NCBI GenBank assembly: GCA_013821525.1
Contig: JACDGR010000191.1
Location: 1-6,653, forward strand
Source of the DNA: Actinomycetota bacterium
GTDB lineage: Bacteria > Actinomycetota > Thermoleophilia > Gaiellales > Gaiellaceae
DNA length: 6,653 nucleotides
Direction: 5' to 3'
The notes below the pieces were generated by a model. That model saw only the letters and a list, made by a program, of their open reading frames with translations. It was not told the DNA's origin and made no database searches. The position numbers and the translations under genes are program-made. How positions within the stretch are numbered: the first letter of the stretch is position 1; each line of letters starts with the position of its first letter. Shown here one piece after another: positions 1 to 5,353 of the stretch.

Positions 1-30
1 ATCCGACACATCCCACGGCTTCGTCCGCAT
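1..30 (-). CDS. Start of a probable IS5-family transposase (partial, runs off left edge)
   Basis: Read on the minus strand, an ATG at 30-28 opens a frame giving MRTKPWDVSD before the window ends. The K/R-P-W-(D/E)-V-S-D opening is what I recall from the N-terminus of many actinobacterial IS5-family DDE transposases, where it usually continues into an ELW...I.PLLP helix. A GGAGG Shine-Dalgarno sequence lies eight bases before this ATG, whereas a second in-frame ATG at 36-34 would have only two bases of spacing, so 30 is the better start. Only ten residues are visible, so no catalytic residue can be checked. The call rests on a short N-terminal resemblance plus a well-placed ribosome binding site. 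It could also be an unrelated gene. Confidence 0.42.
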   Translation of the reverse strand, partial: MRTKPWDVSD

Positions 31-38
31 CGACATCG

Positions 39-43
39 CCTCC
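39..43 (-). promoter_or_regulatory. Shine-Dalgarno GGAGG for the left-edge gene
   Basis: The plus-strand CCTCC reads GGAGG on the minus strand. Its spacing of eight bases to the ATG at 30 is ideal, and its spacing to the ATG at 36 is too short. This decides the start of the partial gene and supports that gene being real. Confidence 0.45.
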
Positions 44-100
44 GAGCTTGACGACAGATGCCGACGGATCCGCCCCCGCCGAACGGGTCCCTTCATTCAG

Positions 101-113
101 TTAGAGCTTCTAA
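101..113. repeat. Small perfect hairpin TTAGA-GCT-TCTAA
   Basis: Five-base arms with a three-base loop are seen directly. The site is about 70 bases upstream of the transposase-like start, which is where the end of an insertion sequence would be expected. Whether it belongs to a terminal inverted repeat cannot be judged, because the other end of the element is outside the window. It has no T-run after it, so it does not look like a terminator. Confidence 0.3.
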
Positions 114-262
114 GCCAGAGCCGTGATGTGAAAGGCACGCGCGCCTGCGCCTGGTGGCTCAGACGCGGCGCAGGTCGCCCGGCCCCGGGCTTGAACGTAG
201 CCACCGACGAACGTGCCGAGGCTGGCACAGAGATAGATCACGGAACGCATGCCTCTGCTCAT
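110..262 (-). CDS. Doubtful small ORF, 50 residues, one hydrophobic segment
   Basis: On the minus strand an ATG at 262 (another at 250) opens a 50-codon frame ending in TAG at 112-110. Residues 8-23 (VIYLCASLGTFVGGYV) are hydrophobic and glycine-rich, like a single membrane helix, with MSRGMR in front giving a positive inside end. From residue 25 the sequence is Arg/Ala/Pro/Gly-rich with no recognisable character, so the reading may be a broken remnant of a longer small membrane protein, possibly cut by the element at the left edge. There is no clear Shine-Dalgarno sequence within 5-10 bases of either ATG. It runs divergently from the exporter at 320. I do not recognise a family, and chance opening in GC-rich DNA is a serious alternative. 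Confidence 0.22.
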   Translation of the reverse strand: MSRGMRSVIYLCASLGTFVGGYVQARGRATCAASEPPGAGARAFHITALA

Positions 263-307
263 CGGCAGCCGCGCAGGTTCTCCGGAGGCCTATTTGCGTG
301 CCGTAAC

Positions 308-313
308 TACAGT
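308..313 (+). promoter_or_regulatory. Candidate -10 (TACAGT) for a leaderless exporter transcript
   Basis: TACAGT fits the TANNNT -10 pattern and ends six bases before the GTG at 320, so the transcript could begin on the start codon itself. This would explain why no Shine-Dalgarno sequence lies in front of that GTG; the nearest GGAGG, at 284-288, is 31 bases away. No convincing -35 is visible 16-18 bases upstream. Confidence 0.27.
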
Positions 314-319
314 GCCGGG

Positions 320-1762
320 GTGACGGATTCGCGCCAGCACTACAACATCACGTTCGCATTGCTGGCGACCGCCGGCGTCTCCTACGCACTGCTCCAGTCG
401 CTCGTGGCGCCCGCGCTGCCGAACCTCCAGCACGCGTTGCATACCTCGGAGAACTCGGTCAGCTGGGTGCTCACGTCCTATCTGCTCAGCGCTTCCGTCG
501 CGACGCCGCTGATCGGACGGCTCGGCGACATGTACGGCAAGGAGCGGCTGCTGATGATCGTGCTCGCGCTGCTCTCGGCGGGCACGGTCGTCTCCGCGTT
601 GTCGTCGTCGCTTGCACTGATGCTCGTCGGTCGCGTGATCCAGGGTGCGGCGGGCGGGATCTTCCCGCTCGCGTTCGGGATCATCCGCGACGAGTTCCCG
701 CGTGACCGGATCGCATCGGGGATCGGCCTGATGTCGGCGCTCCTCGGAGTCGGCGGCGGCGCGGGCGTCGTGCTCGCAGGCCCGATCGTGGACCACCTCT
801 CGTTCCACTGGCTCTTCTGGCTGCCGCTGATCCCGATCGTGATCGCCACCGTCGCGGTGCACCTGTTCGTGCCCGAGTCGCCGATTCGGGTACCGGGCCG
901 CGTGAACTGGACGGGCGCCGCGCTGATGTCGACCGGGCTTGCCGCCGTCCTGATCGCGGTCAGCGAGACTGCCAACTGGCACTGGCTCTCGGCGAAGACG
1001 ATCGGCTGCATCCTCGTGGGCGTCGTGCTGCTCGCCCTCTGGGTGCGCAGCGAGTCGGGCTCGCCGCATCCGCTCGTCGACATGAAGATGATGCGGATCC
1101 GCGGCGTGTGGACGACGAATCTCGTTGCGCTGTTGCTCGGCTTCGGCATGTACTCGTCGTTCATCCTGCTGCCGCAGTTTGTCGAGACGCCGTCGCGTGT
1201 CGGGTACGGGTTTTCGGCATCGGTCACCCAGGCCGGCATCTTCATGGTTCCCTCGACCCTCGCGATGCTGATCGTCGGGTCACAGACCGGGCGCCTCGAG
1301 AAGCTCTTCGGCTCCAAGCCGCCGCTGCTCGCGGGCGGGATCGTCACGCTGGCGTCGTTCCTGATCCTCGCGTTCGCCCGCGGTTCGCGCTGGGAGATCT
1401 ACCTCGCCGCAGCGCTGCTCGGGAGCGGCATCGGTCTCGCATTTGCTGCGATGGCGAACCTGATCATCGAGAACGTCGGGCCGGAGCAGACGGGCGTTGC
1501 GACGGGCATGAACACGGTCACCCGCACCGTCGGCGGCGGCTTCGGCGGCGCGGCGACCGCCTCGGTTCTCGCGGCAACTGTCGGCGCGAGCGGCTACCCG
1601 ACCGCGCACGGCTACACGGTTGCCTTCGCGCTCTGCGCCGTCGGGCTCGCCGTCGGCGTGCTCGCGGGTGCCGCGATTCCGCCACGCCGCCCCGAGGCCA
1701 CGTTCGAGCGGCACCCCATCGGCGACCTCACAGAGCCGACCTTGCACGCCGCGCGCGACTAA
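320..1762 (+). CDS. MFS drug/solute exporter, DHA2 type (14 membrane helices)
   Basis: A 480-residue membrane transporter of the major facilitator superfamily, expected to use the proton gradient to export small molecules; the substrate cannot be told. Numbered from the GTG at 320, hydrophobic segments lie at about 11-32, 48-66, 78-97, 102-122, 135-157, 165-186, 196-215, 226-242, 264-285, 303-320, 334-352, 358-380, 402-420 and 431-455, which suits the 14-helix DHA2 (EmrB/QacA) group. Motif A between helices 2 and 3 is GRLGDMYGKERL (66-77), GRVIQGAAGG (104-113) is the helix-4 motif, and the glycine-rich LLGVGGGAGVVLAGP (141-155) is the antiporter motif C of helix 5. The frame stays open upstream to position 2, but the residues before 320 are low-complexity, Arg-rich and unlike a transporter N-terminus, so GTG 320 is chosen over GTG 128. 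Nine bases separate its stop from the next gene. It is not part of the known conserved cluster downstream and is probably a local addition. Confidence 0.9.
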   Translation: MTDSRQHYNITFALLATAGVSYALLQSLVAPALPNLQHALHTSENSVSWVLTSYLLSASVATPLIGRLGDMYGKERLLMIVLALLSAGTVVSALSSSLALMLVGRVIQGAAGGIFPLAFGIIRDEFPRDRIASGIGLMSALLGVGGGAGVVLAGPIVDHLSFHWLFWLPLIPIVIATVAVHLFVPESPIRVPGRVNWTGAALMSTGLAAVLIAVSETANWHWLSAKTIGCILVGVVLLALWVRSESGSPHPLVDMKMMRIRGVWTTNLVALLLGFGMYSSFILLPQFVETPSRVGYGFSASVTQAGIFMVPSTLAMLIVGSQTGRLEKLFGSKPPLLAGGIVTLASFLILAFARGSRWEIYLAAALLGSGIGLAFAAMANLIIENVGPEQTGVATGMNTVTRTVGGGFGGAATASVLAATVGASGYPTAHGYTVAFALCAVGLAVGVLAGAAIPPRRPEATFERHPIGDLTEPTLHAARD

Positions 1763-1765
1763 CGT
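1760..1765 (+). promoter_or_regulatory. Candidate -10 (TAACGT) overlapping the exporter stop codon
   Basis: TAACGT fits TANNNT, contains the TAA stop of the exporter and ends six bases before the ATG at 1772. No Shine-Dalgarno sequence is visible in the nine-base gap or just before it, so a leaderless start is plausible. No -35 at normal spacing is visible, and the TA is partly explained by the stop codon, so this is weak. Confidence 0.25.
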
Positions 1766-1771
1766 CGGGCT

Positions 1772-2770
1772 ATGACGCGCGCCCGGTTCGCCCCAAGCCC
1801 TACCGGGTCACTGCACGTCGGGAACGCGCTGAGCGCCGTGGCGAATCGGCGACTTGCTGACTGGCTGCTGCTGCGGATCGACGACACCGATTCTGCCCGC
1901 AACCTGCCCGGCGGCGAGGACGGCGTGCTCGCGGATCTCCGCTGGCTCGGCATCGGCTGGGAGGAAGGGCCGGTGCGTCAGAGCTCGCGAGTCGAACGGC
2001 ACCTAGCCGCTGCGCGGTCGGCGAACCTGCCGCAGCGGTTCGAGGGGGTGATGCTGTGGCGCGACGACGCGACGCCCACCTTCCATCTCGCGAGCGTCGT
2101 CGATGACATCGACTTCGGGATCACGCATGTGATCCGTGGCTCCGACCATCGCCCGAACGAGGAGCTGCATGCGGCGCTGCACCGCGCACTCGGGCACGAG
2201 CCGCCGACGGTGATCCATCACGGCCTGGTCGTCGGTGACGACGGCAAGAAGCTCTCCAAGCGCGCAGAGGGCGCGACCGTCGCAGCGTTGCGCCACGCGG
2301 GCTATCCGCCTGAGGCGGTTCGCGCCTACCTCGAGGAGCTCGGCCTGCCCAAGCACGACGTCCGGCTCGACCTCGACCGCATCAGGTCGTTGTCGGTCGA
2401 CGTGCTTGCAGCGCTCGACGACGAGGAGCTTGCAGCCCGCCTCGACGTTCCCGCCGAGGCAGCAGCCCTCGCGCGCGGCGCGCACGACCTCGCCGAGGGG
2501 CGCACCCTCGTTCGGGGCGTTCTCAACCGGCCAAGTGTGGAGTCCACACAAAGTCCGGAGACGCTGGAGCGCTTCGTCGAGCTGCGCTCGCAGTTCCCGG
2601 AGGTGCTCGACAAGGACGCGGCCAAGGCGCTGCTGCGCGAGCTGAAGGCGGTTGGCGGGAGCCTGCGCGCGCTGCGGGTGGCGTTGACCGGCCGCGACCG
2701 GGGCCCGGAGCTCTGGGCGGTGTTACGTGCGCTGCCGCGGGACGAGTCGTTGCGACGCGCACTACCCTAG
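1772..2770 (+). CDS. Reduced glutamyl-tRNA synthetase-like protein (class I aaRS)
   Basis: A 332-residue relative of GluRS, which joins glutamate to tRNA-Glu. Seen: the ATP-site opening RFAPSPTGSLHVGN (5-18, HVGN as the HIGH motif), LRIDDTD (34-40), a shortened acceptor-stem domain, FHLASVVDDIDFGITHVIRGSDH (two parts, 104-115 and 116-126), GKKLSKR (158-164, the KMSKS motif) and a C-terminal part ending LRVALTGRDRGPELWAVL (301-318), which is a typical GluRS ending. Normal bacterial GluRS is about 460-490 residues. The losses here lie between SSR (71-73) and LWRDD (95-99), and in the helical anticodon-binding region after about 190. There are no zinc-binding cysteines, which argues against GluQ-RS, and that family also lacks the LTGR-type C-terminus. 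The usual RIEDTD is RIDDTD, the usual YHLA is FHLA and GEDH is GSDH, so substrate handling may differ. It precedes cysS, the position of gltX in the conserved cluster. It may be a minimal GluRS or a paralogue with another role. Confidence 0.8.
   Translation: MTRARFAPSPTGSLHVGNALSAVANRRLADWLLLRIDDTDSARNLPGGEDGVLADLRWLGIGWEEGPVRQSSRVERHLAAARSANLPQRFEGVMLWRDDATPTFHLASVVDDIDFGITHVIRGSDHRPNEELHAALHRALGHEPPTVIHHGLVVGDDGKKLSKRAEGATVAALRHAGYPPEAVRAYLEELGLPKHDVRLDLDRIRSLSVDVLAALDDEELAARLDVPAEAAALARGAHDLAEGRTLVRGVLNRPSVESTQSPETLERFVELRSQFPEVLDKDAAKALLRELKAVGGSLRALRVALTGRDRGPELWAVLRALPRDESLRRALP
2535..2549. repeat. Perfect palindrome GTGTGGA-G-TCCACAC inside the GluRS-like gene
   Basis: Seven-base arms around a single central base, seen directly. 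It falls in codons for the linker RPSVESTQSPE in the reduced anticodon-binding region, where amino-acid constraint is probably low. The form resembles an operator half-site pair, but it lies about 230 bases before cysS and no regulator can be assigned. Confidence 0.4.
2763..2768 (+). promoter_or_regulatory. Candidate -10 (TACCCT) in front of cysS
   Basis: TACCCT fits TANNNT and ends seven bases before the GTG at 2776; its last T is the first base of the upstream TAG stop. No Shine-Dalgarno sequence is visible in the preceding 15 bases, so cysS may be translated leaderless or by coupling across the five-base gap. No -35 is visible. Confidence 0.22.
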
Positions 2771-2775
2771 AACGC

Positions 2776-4062
2776 GTGCGCCTCTACGACACCTACACGC
2801 GCTCGGTCGTCGAGCTGCCGGCAGCTCCGGGCCCGATCCGCATGTACGTCTGCGGGCCGACCGTGTACGCACGGGCCCACATCGGCAACGCGCGTCCGTT
2901 CATCGTGGGGATGTGGTTCCGCTCGTGGCTGCGCGCAACGGGATATGAGGCGGAGCTGGTGCACAACATCACAGACATCAACGACAAGATCTACGAAGCT
3001 GCGCCTGGCAAGAGCGCCGAGCTCGCGGTGCGCGCTACCGAGTGGTACCTCGAGGACACGGGCGACTTCGGCCTCGGGCTGCCCGACCACCTGCCGAAGG
3101 CGACGGAGTCCGTGGACGCAATCGTCCACTTCATCGAGGAGCTGATCGCGAGCGACCATGCCTACGCGATCGAGGGCGACGTCTACTTCCGGGTCGCATC
3201 GTTCCCCGAGTACGGACGCCTCTCGAGGCAACGGCCCGACCAGGTCGAGGAGCAGGAGCCGAACGCACTCAAGGAGGACGGCCGAGACTTCGCGCTCTGG
3301 AAGGCGAACAAGCCCGAGACCGAGGACACCTGGTGGGACTCCCCCTGGGGCCGGGGCCGCCCGGGTTGGCACATCGAGTGCTCGGCGATGGCCGAGGAGA
3401 TCTACGGCCCGGCGTTCGAGATCCACGGCGGCGGGCTCGACCTCGTCTTCCCTCATCACGAGAACGAGGTGGCGCAGTCCCGTGCGCTGGGTCATCCCTT
3501 CGCAGCGATCTGGACCCACAACGGGATGCTGCGGTTCACCGGCGAGAAGATGTCGAAATCGCTCGGGAACGTGACGACGATGCGAGAGGCGATCGACGAG
3601 TGGGGGGCAGAGACGCTGCTCGTCTTCTTCCTCGCTGCCTCGTGGCGCAAGCCGATCGACTATTCGGACGACACGGTGGCGCAGGCGCGCGCGCGGCTCG
3701 AGACGCTGCGAAACGCGTTCACCCTGCCTGCCGCCGAGCACGACGAAGGCCGCTGGGAAACCTTTGCGGCGGCCCTCGAGGATGACTTCGACACGCCTGC
3801 CGCACTCGCGGTGCTCCACGAGTGGGCCTCCGCCGGCCAGCTCGAGCTGCTCCGGCGCGGGCTCGAGGTGTTCGGTCTCGGCGGAATCGCCGTCCGGGCC
3901 GAGGCACCGCCCGAGGTGGTGGAGCTCGCGCGCCGCCGGGCAGAGGCACGGTCTGCACGAGACTTCGAGAGCTCGGATCGGCTGCGCGACGAGCTCGCCG
4001 CGCTCGGCTGGGTGATGCGGGATCGCGCCGACGGCTACGACCTCGTGCAGGAGCAGAGCTGA
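2776..4062 (+). CDS. cysS: Cysteinyl-tRNA synthetase
   Basis: A 428-residue class I synthetase that activates cysteine with ATP and loads it on tRNA-Cys in the cytoplasm. The opening MRLYDTYTRS and MYVCGPTVYARAHIGNAR (23-40) carry the first zinc cysteine C26 and the HIGN nucleotide motif (35-38). The remaining zinc ligands are C202 in WHIECSAM (198-205), H227 and E231 in FPHHENE (225-231), with the same 25- and 4-residue spacing as in the family. FTGEKMSKSLGN (254-265) is the KMSKS loop. The DALR-type helical domain covers about 290-428 and ends DRADGYDLVQEQS. The protein is a little shorter than the E. coli enzyme (461). GTG at 2776 is the only start consistent with the conserved opening and lies five bases after the upstream stop. 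Its TGA overlaps the apparent CTG start of rlmB. It is a housekeeping gene and all key residues seen are intact. Confidence 0.97.
   Translation: MRLYDTYTRSVVELPAAPGPIRMYVCGPTVYARAHIGNARPFIVGMWFRSWLRATGYEAELVHNITDINDKIYEAAPGKSAELAVRATEWYLEDTGDFGLGLPDHLPKATESVDAIVHFIEELIASDHAYAIEGDVYFRVASFPEYGRLSRQRPDQVEEQEPNALKEDGRDFALWKANKPETEDTWWDSPWGRGRPGWHIECSAMAEEIYGPAFEIHGGGLDLVFPHHENEVAQSRALGHPFAAIWTHNGMLRFTGEKMSKSLGNVTTMREAIDEWGAETLLVFFLAASWRKPIDYSDDTVAQARARLETLRNAFTLPAAEHDEGRWETFAAALEDDFDTPAALAVLHEWASAGQLELLRRGLEVFGLGGIAVRAEAPPEVVELARRRAEARSARDFESSDRLRDELAALGWVMRDRADGYDLVQEQS
4049..4053 (+). promoter_or_regulatory. Shine-Dalgarno AGGAG that points to a CTG start for rlmB
   Basis: AGGAG lies five bases before the CTG at 4059-4061, whose last two bases are shared with the cysS stop TGA (4060-4062), giving a CTGA junction like the common ATGA/GTGA overlaps. 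For the other nearby in-frame CTG (4065) the spacing would be 11. There is no in-frame ATG, GTG or TTG nearby, so this site decides the start. Confidence 0.55.
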
Positions 4063-4766
4063 CTCTGTCGCCGGAGCTCGTCTACGGCCGCCGCTCGGTC
4101 CGTGAGGCGCTGCGCGGAAATCGCGAGGTCCTCGAGGTGTGGGCGACCGACCGAGCGGTCAAGTCCGAGGACTGGCTCGGCGACCCGAAGCCGAAGCTGA
4201 AGCAGGAGCGCGAGCTGACCGAGCGGGCCGACACCCGCGACCATCAGGGCGTGCTCGCCCTCGTCGAGCCCTTCCGGTACGCCGATGCCTACGAGCTGGC
4301 GGCGGCCGAGCGGCCCCTGCTCGCCGTGCTCGACCGGGTCACGGACCCGCGGAACCTTGGAGCCGTTGCCCGCAGCGCCGAAGGCGCCGGGGCGACCGGA
4401 GTCGTCGTGCCCGCCCACGGCTCGGCGATCGTCACGCCCGCCGTCGCCCGCGCCTCGGCCGGAGCCGTCGAGCACCTGCCGATCGCCGTCGTCACAAATC
4501 TCGCGCGCTACCTCGAAGAGGTGAAGGGGGCAGACCTCTGGGTCTACGGTGCCGCCGGCGACAGCGCCGCGCAGCCGATGTGGCAGACGGATCTCTCCGG
4601 CGGGGTCGCACTCGTCTTCGGTGCCGAGGGCAAGGGTCTGCGCCCCCTTGTCCGGCGAACGTGCGACGCGCTCGTCTCGATCCCGCTCGCCGGTGAGATC
4701 GAGTCGCTGAACGTCAGCGTCGCCGCGGCGGTGCTGTTGTACGAGGCACGGCGGCAGCGCTCCTGA
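4059..4766 (+). CDS. rlmB: 23S rRNA 2'-O-methyltransferase RlmB (TrmH/SpoU family), CTG start
   Basis: A 235-residue SPOUT-fold enzyme that transfers a methyl group from S-adenosylmethionine to a ribose 2'-OH of 23S rRNA (G2251 in E. coli). The N-terminal substrate-binding part is ELVYGRRSVREAL (6-18) to about residue 75. The knotted catalytic domain has motif 1 DRVTDPRNLGAVARSAEGAG (92-111) with N99 and R105, motif 2 LVFGAEGKGL (185-194) and motif 3 IPLAGEIESLNVSVAAA (208-224). Length is close to the usual 245 or so. No ATG, GTG or TTG occurs before the conserved VYGRRSV in this frame until a GTG at 3822, deep inside cysS; the next one downstream (4137) would remove the substrate-binding motif. 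CTG 4059, in the CTGA overlap and behind AGGAG, is the best start. Translation is probably coupled to cysS. It may act on tRNA instead, as some TrmH relatives do. Confidence 0.93.
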   Translation: MTLSPELVYGRRSVREALRGNREVLEVWATDRAVKSEDWLGDPKPKLKQERELTERADTRDHQGVLALVEPFRYADAYELAAAERPLLAVLDRVTDPRNLGAVARSAEGAGATGVVVPAHGSAIVTPAVARASAGAVEHLPIAVVTNLARYLEEVKGADLWVYGAAGDSAAQPMWQTDLSGGVALVFGAEGKGLRPLVRRTCDALVSIPLAGEIESLNVSVAAAVLLYEARRQRS

Positions 4767-4776
4767 GCTCACTGCG

Positions 4777-5220
4777 ATGGCCGACCCGACGCTGTATCTC
4801 TTCGACGGCCACAACCTCCTCTACGGCGGACCGTTCGACGAGCTGCGCAAGCTCGTCGACGCGCTCGCGAGCTTCGTCGCGCTGCACGGCGCGCGAGGCA
4901 TCGTCGTCTTCGACGGGGCCGGACAGGACGTAGAACGCGGGCCGCTCTCGGTCCGCTTCGCAGCGCACGCCGACACGCTGCTCGAGCGGCTCGCTGCGGA
5001 GCGTCGCGGGTATGAGGCCGTGCTCCTCGTGACGAGCGACGCGACGGTCGCGGCGGCGGCAGGGGTGCAGGTGGCGAAGCGCTCGACGCGCACGTTCTTC
5101 CGCGAGCTCGAGCCGGGTGGGCACCGGGAGGACCGGCCGCAGGGGCTTGCCGGCAAGCTCGACGAGGTGACCCGGGCGCGGCTGGAGCGGCTCCGCCGCG
5201 GCGTCCCGGGGGACGAGTAA
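4777..5220 (+). CDS. NYN-domain RNase, YacP type
   Basis: A 147-residue single-domain protein of the NYN (PIN-like) fold. In B. subtilis the relative YacP (Rae1) is a ribosome-associated endoribonuclease; here only an RNA-cleaving role can be inferred. Seen: LYLFDGHNLL (6-15) with the acidic D10 and N13, IVVFDGAG (42-49) with D46, ADTLLERLA (65-73) as the helix carrying E70, and VLLVTSDATVAAAA (82-95) with D88. These acidic positions fit the metal-binding pocket of the fold. The tail (115-147) is charged and probably flexible. ATG 4777 begins ten bases after the rlmB stop; there is no strong Shine-Dalgarno sequence, so coupling within the operon is likely. Its place between rlmB and sigH is exactly that of yacP in the Firmicutes cluster, which supports the assignment. 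Confidence 0.85.
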   Translation: MADPTLYLFDGHNLLYGGPFDELRKLVDALASFVALHGARGIVVFDGAGQDVERGPLSVRFAAHADTLLERLAAERRGYEAVLLVTSDATVAAAAGVQVAKRSTRTFFRELEPGGHREDRPQGLAGKLDEVTRARLERLRRGVPGDE

Positions 5221-5268
5221 GCGGGTCCCCTGCAAGTGGGGGTTGTGCTCTTTGCGGGTCCCTGCTAG
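5221..5268 (+). repeat. Imperfect direct repeat GCGGGTCCC(C)TGC.AG around the sigH promoter
   Basis: One copy starts right after the stop of the NYN gene (5221-5236, GCGGGTCCCCTGCAAG) and the second is at 5254-5268 (GCGGGTCCCTGCTAG). Nine bases are identical, followed by the same TGC after one extra C in the first copy. Copies start 33 bases apart, near three helical turns, and the second copy runs into the candidate -10. It could be a protein-binding pair, though a small duplication is as likely. Confidence 0.4.
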
Positions 5269-5271
5269 ATT
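5243..5271 (+). promoter_or_regulatory. Candidate promoter of sigH with extended -10
   Basis: TTGTGC (5243-5248) and TAGATT (5266-5271) are 17 bases apart, and TGC directly before the -10 gives the extended TGN form. The -10 matches four of six consensus bases and the -35 three. Transcription would start near 5278, leaving a leader of about 75 bases before sigH. It would let sigH be expressed apart from the upstream genes, which fits the only sizeable gap in the plus-strand series. Confidence 0.45.
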
Positions 5272-5285
5272 CACCTCAACCTCAG

Positions 5286-5321
5286 GGTGAGACTTCGGTG
5301 GCAGAGGACGGAGGTCTCATC
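5286..5321 (+). promoter_or_regulatory. Stem-loop in the sigH leader
   Basis: GGTGAGAC (5286-5293) can pair with GTCTCATC (5314-5321) as seven Watson-Crick pairs plus one G-U, closing a 20-base loop. GGTGA (5286-5290) can instead pair with TCACC (5271-5275), so two exclusive folds are possible. A further short ATAC-GGGG-GTAT hairpin (5337-5348) carries the G-run (5341-5345) that would serve as Shine-Dalgarno, eight bases before the GTG. A control role on translation is inference only. Confidence 0.3.
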
Positions 5322-5353
5322 ATAAAACGCCAGCTAATACGGGGGTATCCACC

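Noticed and set aside
3..104. Possible C-terminal tail of a plus-strand gene ending with TAG at 102-104
   Set aside because: The reading is low-complexity Pro/Ser/Thr/Ala with modest third-position GC and nothing recognisable.
2..127. Open frame joined in phase to the exporter, with high GC at third positions in the first 18 codons
   Set aside because: The third-position GC signal here can be explained by the opposite-strand transposase-like start and leader; the frame has no start and continues into non-coding-like sequence.
128..319. 64-residue N-terminal extension of the exporter from GTG 128
   Set aside because: Residues are Arg/Ala/His-rich, without similarity to transporter N-termini, and the conserved part starts just after GTG 320. 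The open frame reflects GC-rich DNA.
1772..2770. GluQ-RS (glutamyl-queuosine tRNA-Asp synthetase) for the short GluRS-like gene
   Set aside because: GluQ-RS keeps a cysteine-rich zinc site and lacks the C-terminal LTGR segment; here no such cysteines occur and that segment is present.
3042..3785. Long alternative-frame and minus-strand ORFs within the exporter, GluRS-like, cysS and rlmB genes
   Set aside because: Their residues are Arg/Ala/Pro-rich shadows of the real reading frames, with no motifs and no start signals.
3822..4058. Upstream GTG start for rlmB deep inside cysS
   Set aside because: It would add about 80 Arg/Ala-rich residues that are only the out-of-frame reading of cysS, and would overlap cysS by 241 bases.
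5226..5253. Terminator after the NYN gene (CCCC-TGCAAGT-GGGG then CTCTTT)
   Set aside because: The stem is only four firm pairs and the T-run is short and displaced, so it does not meet a rho-independent terminator.
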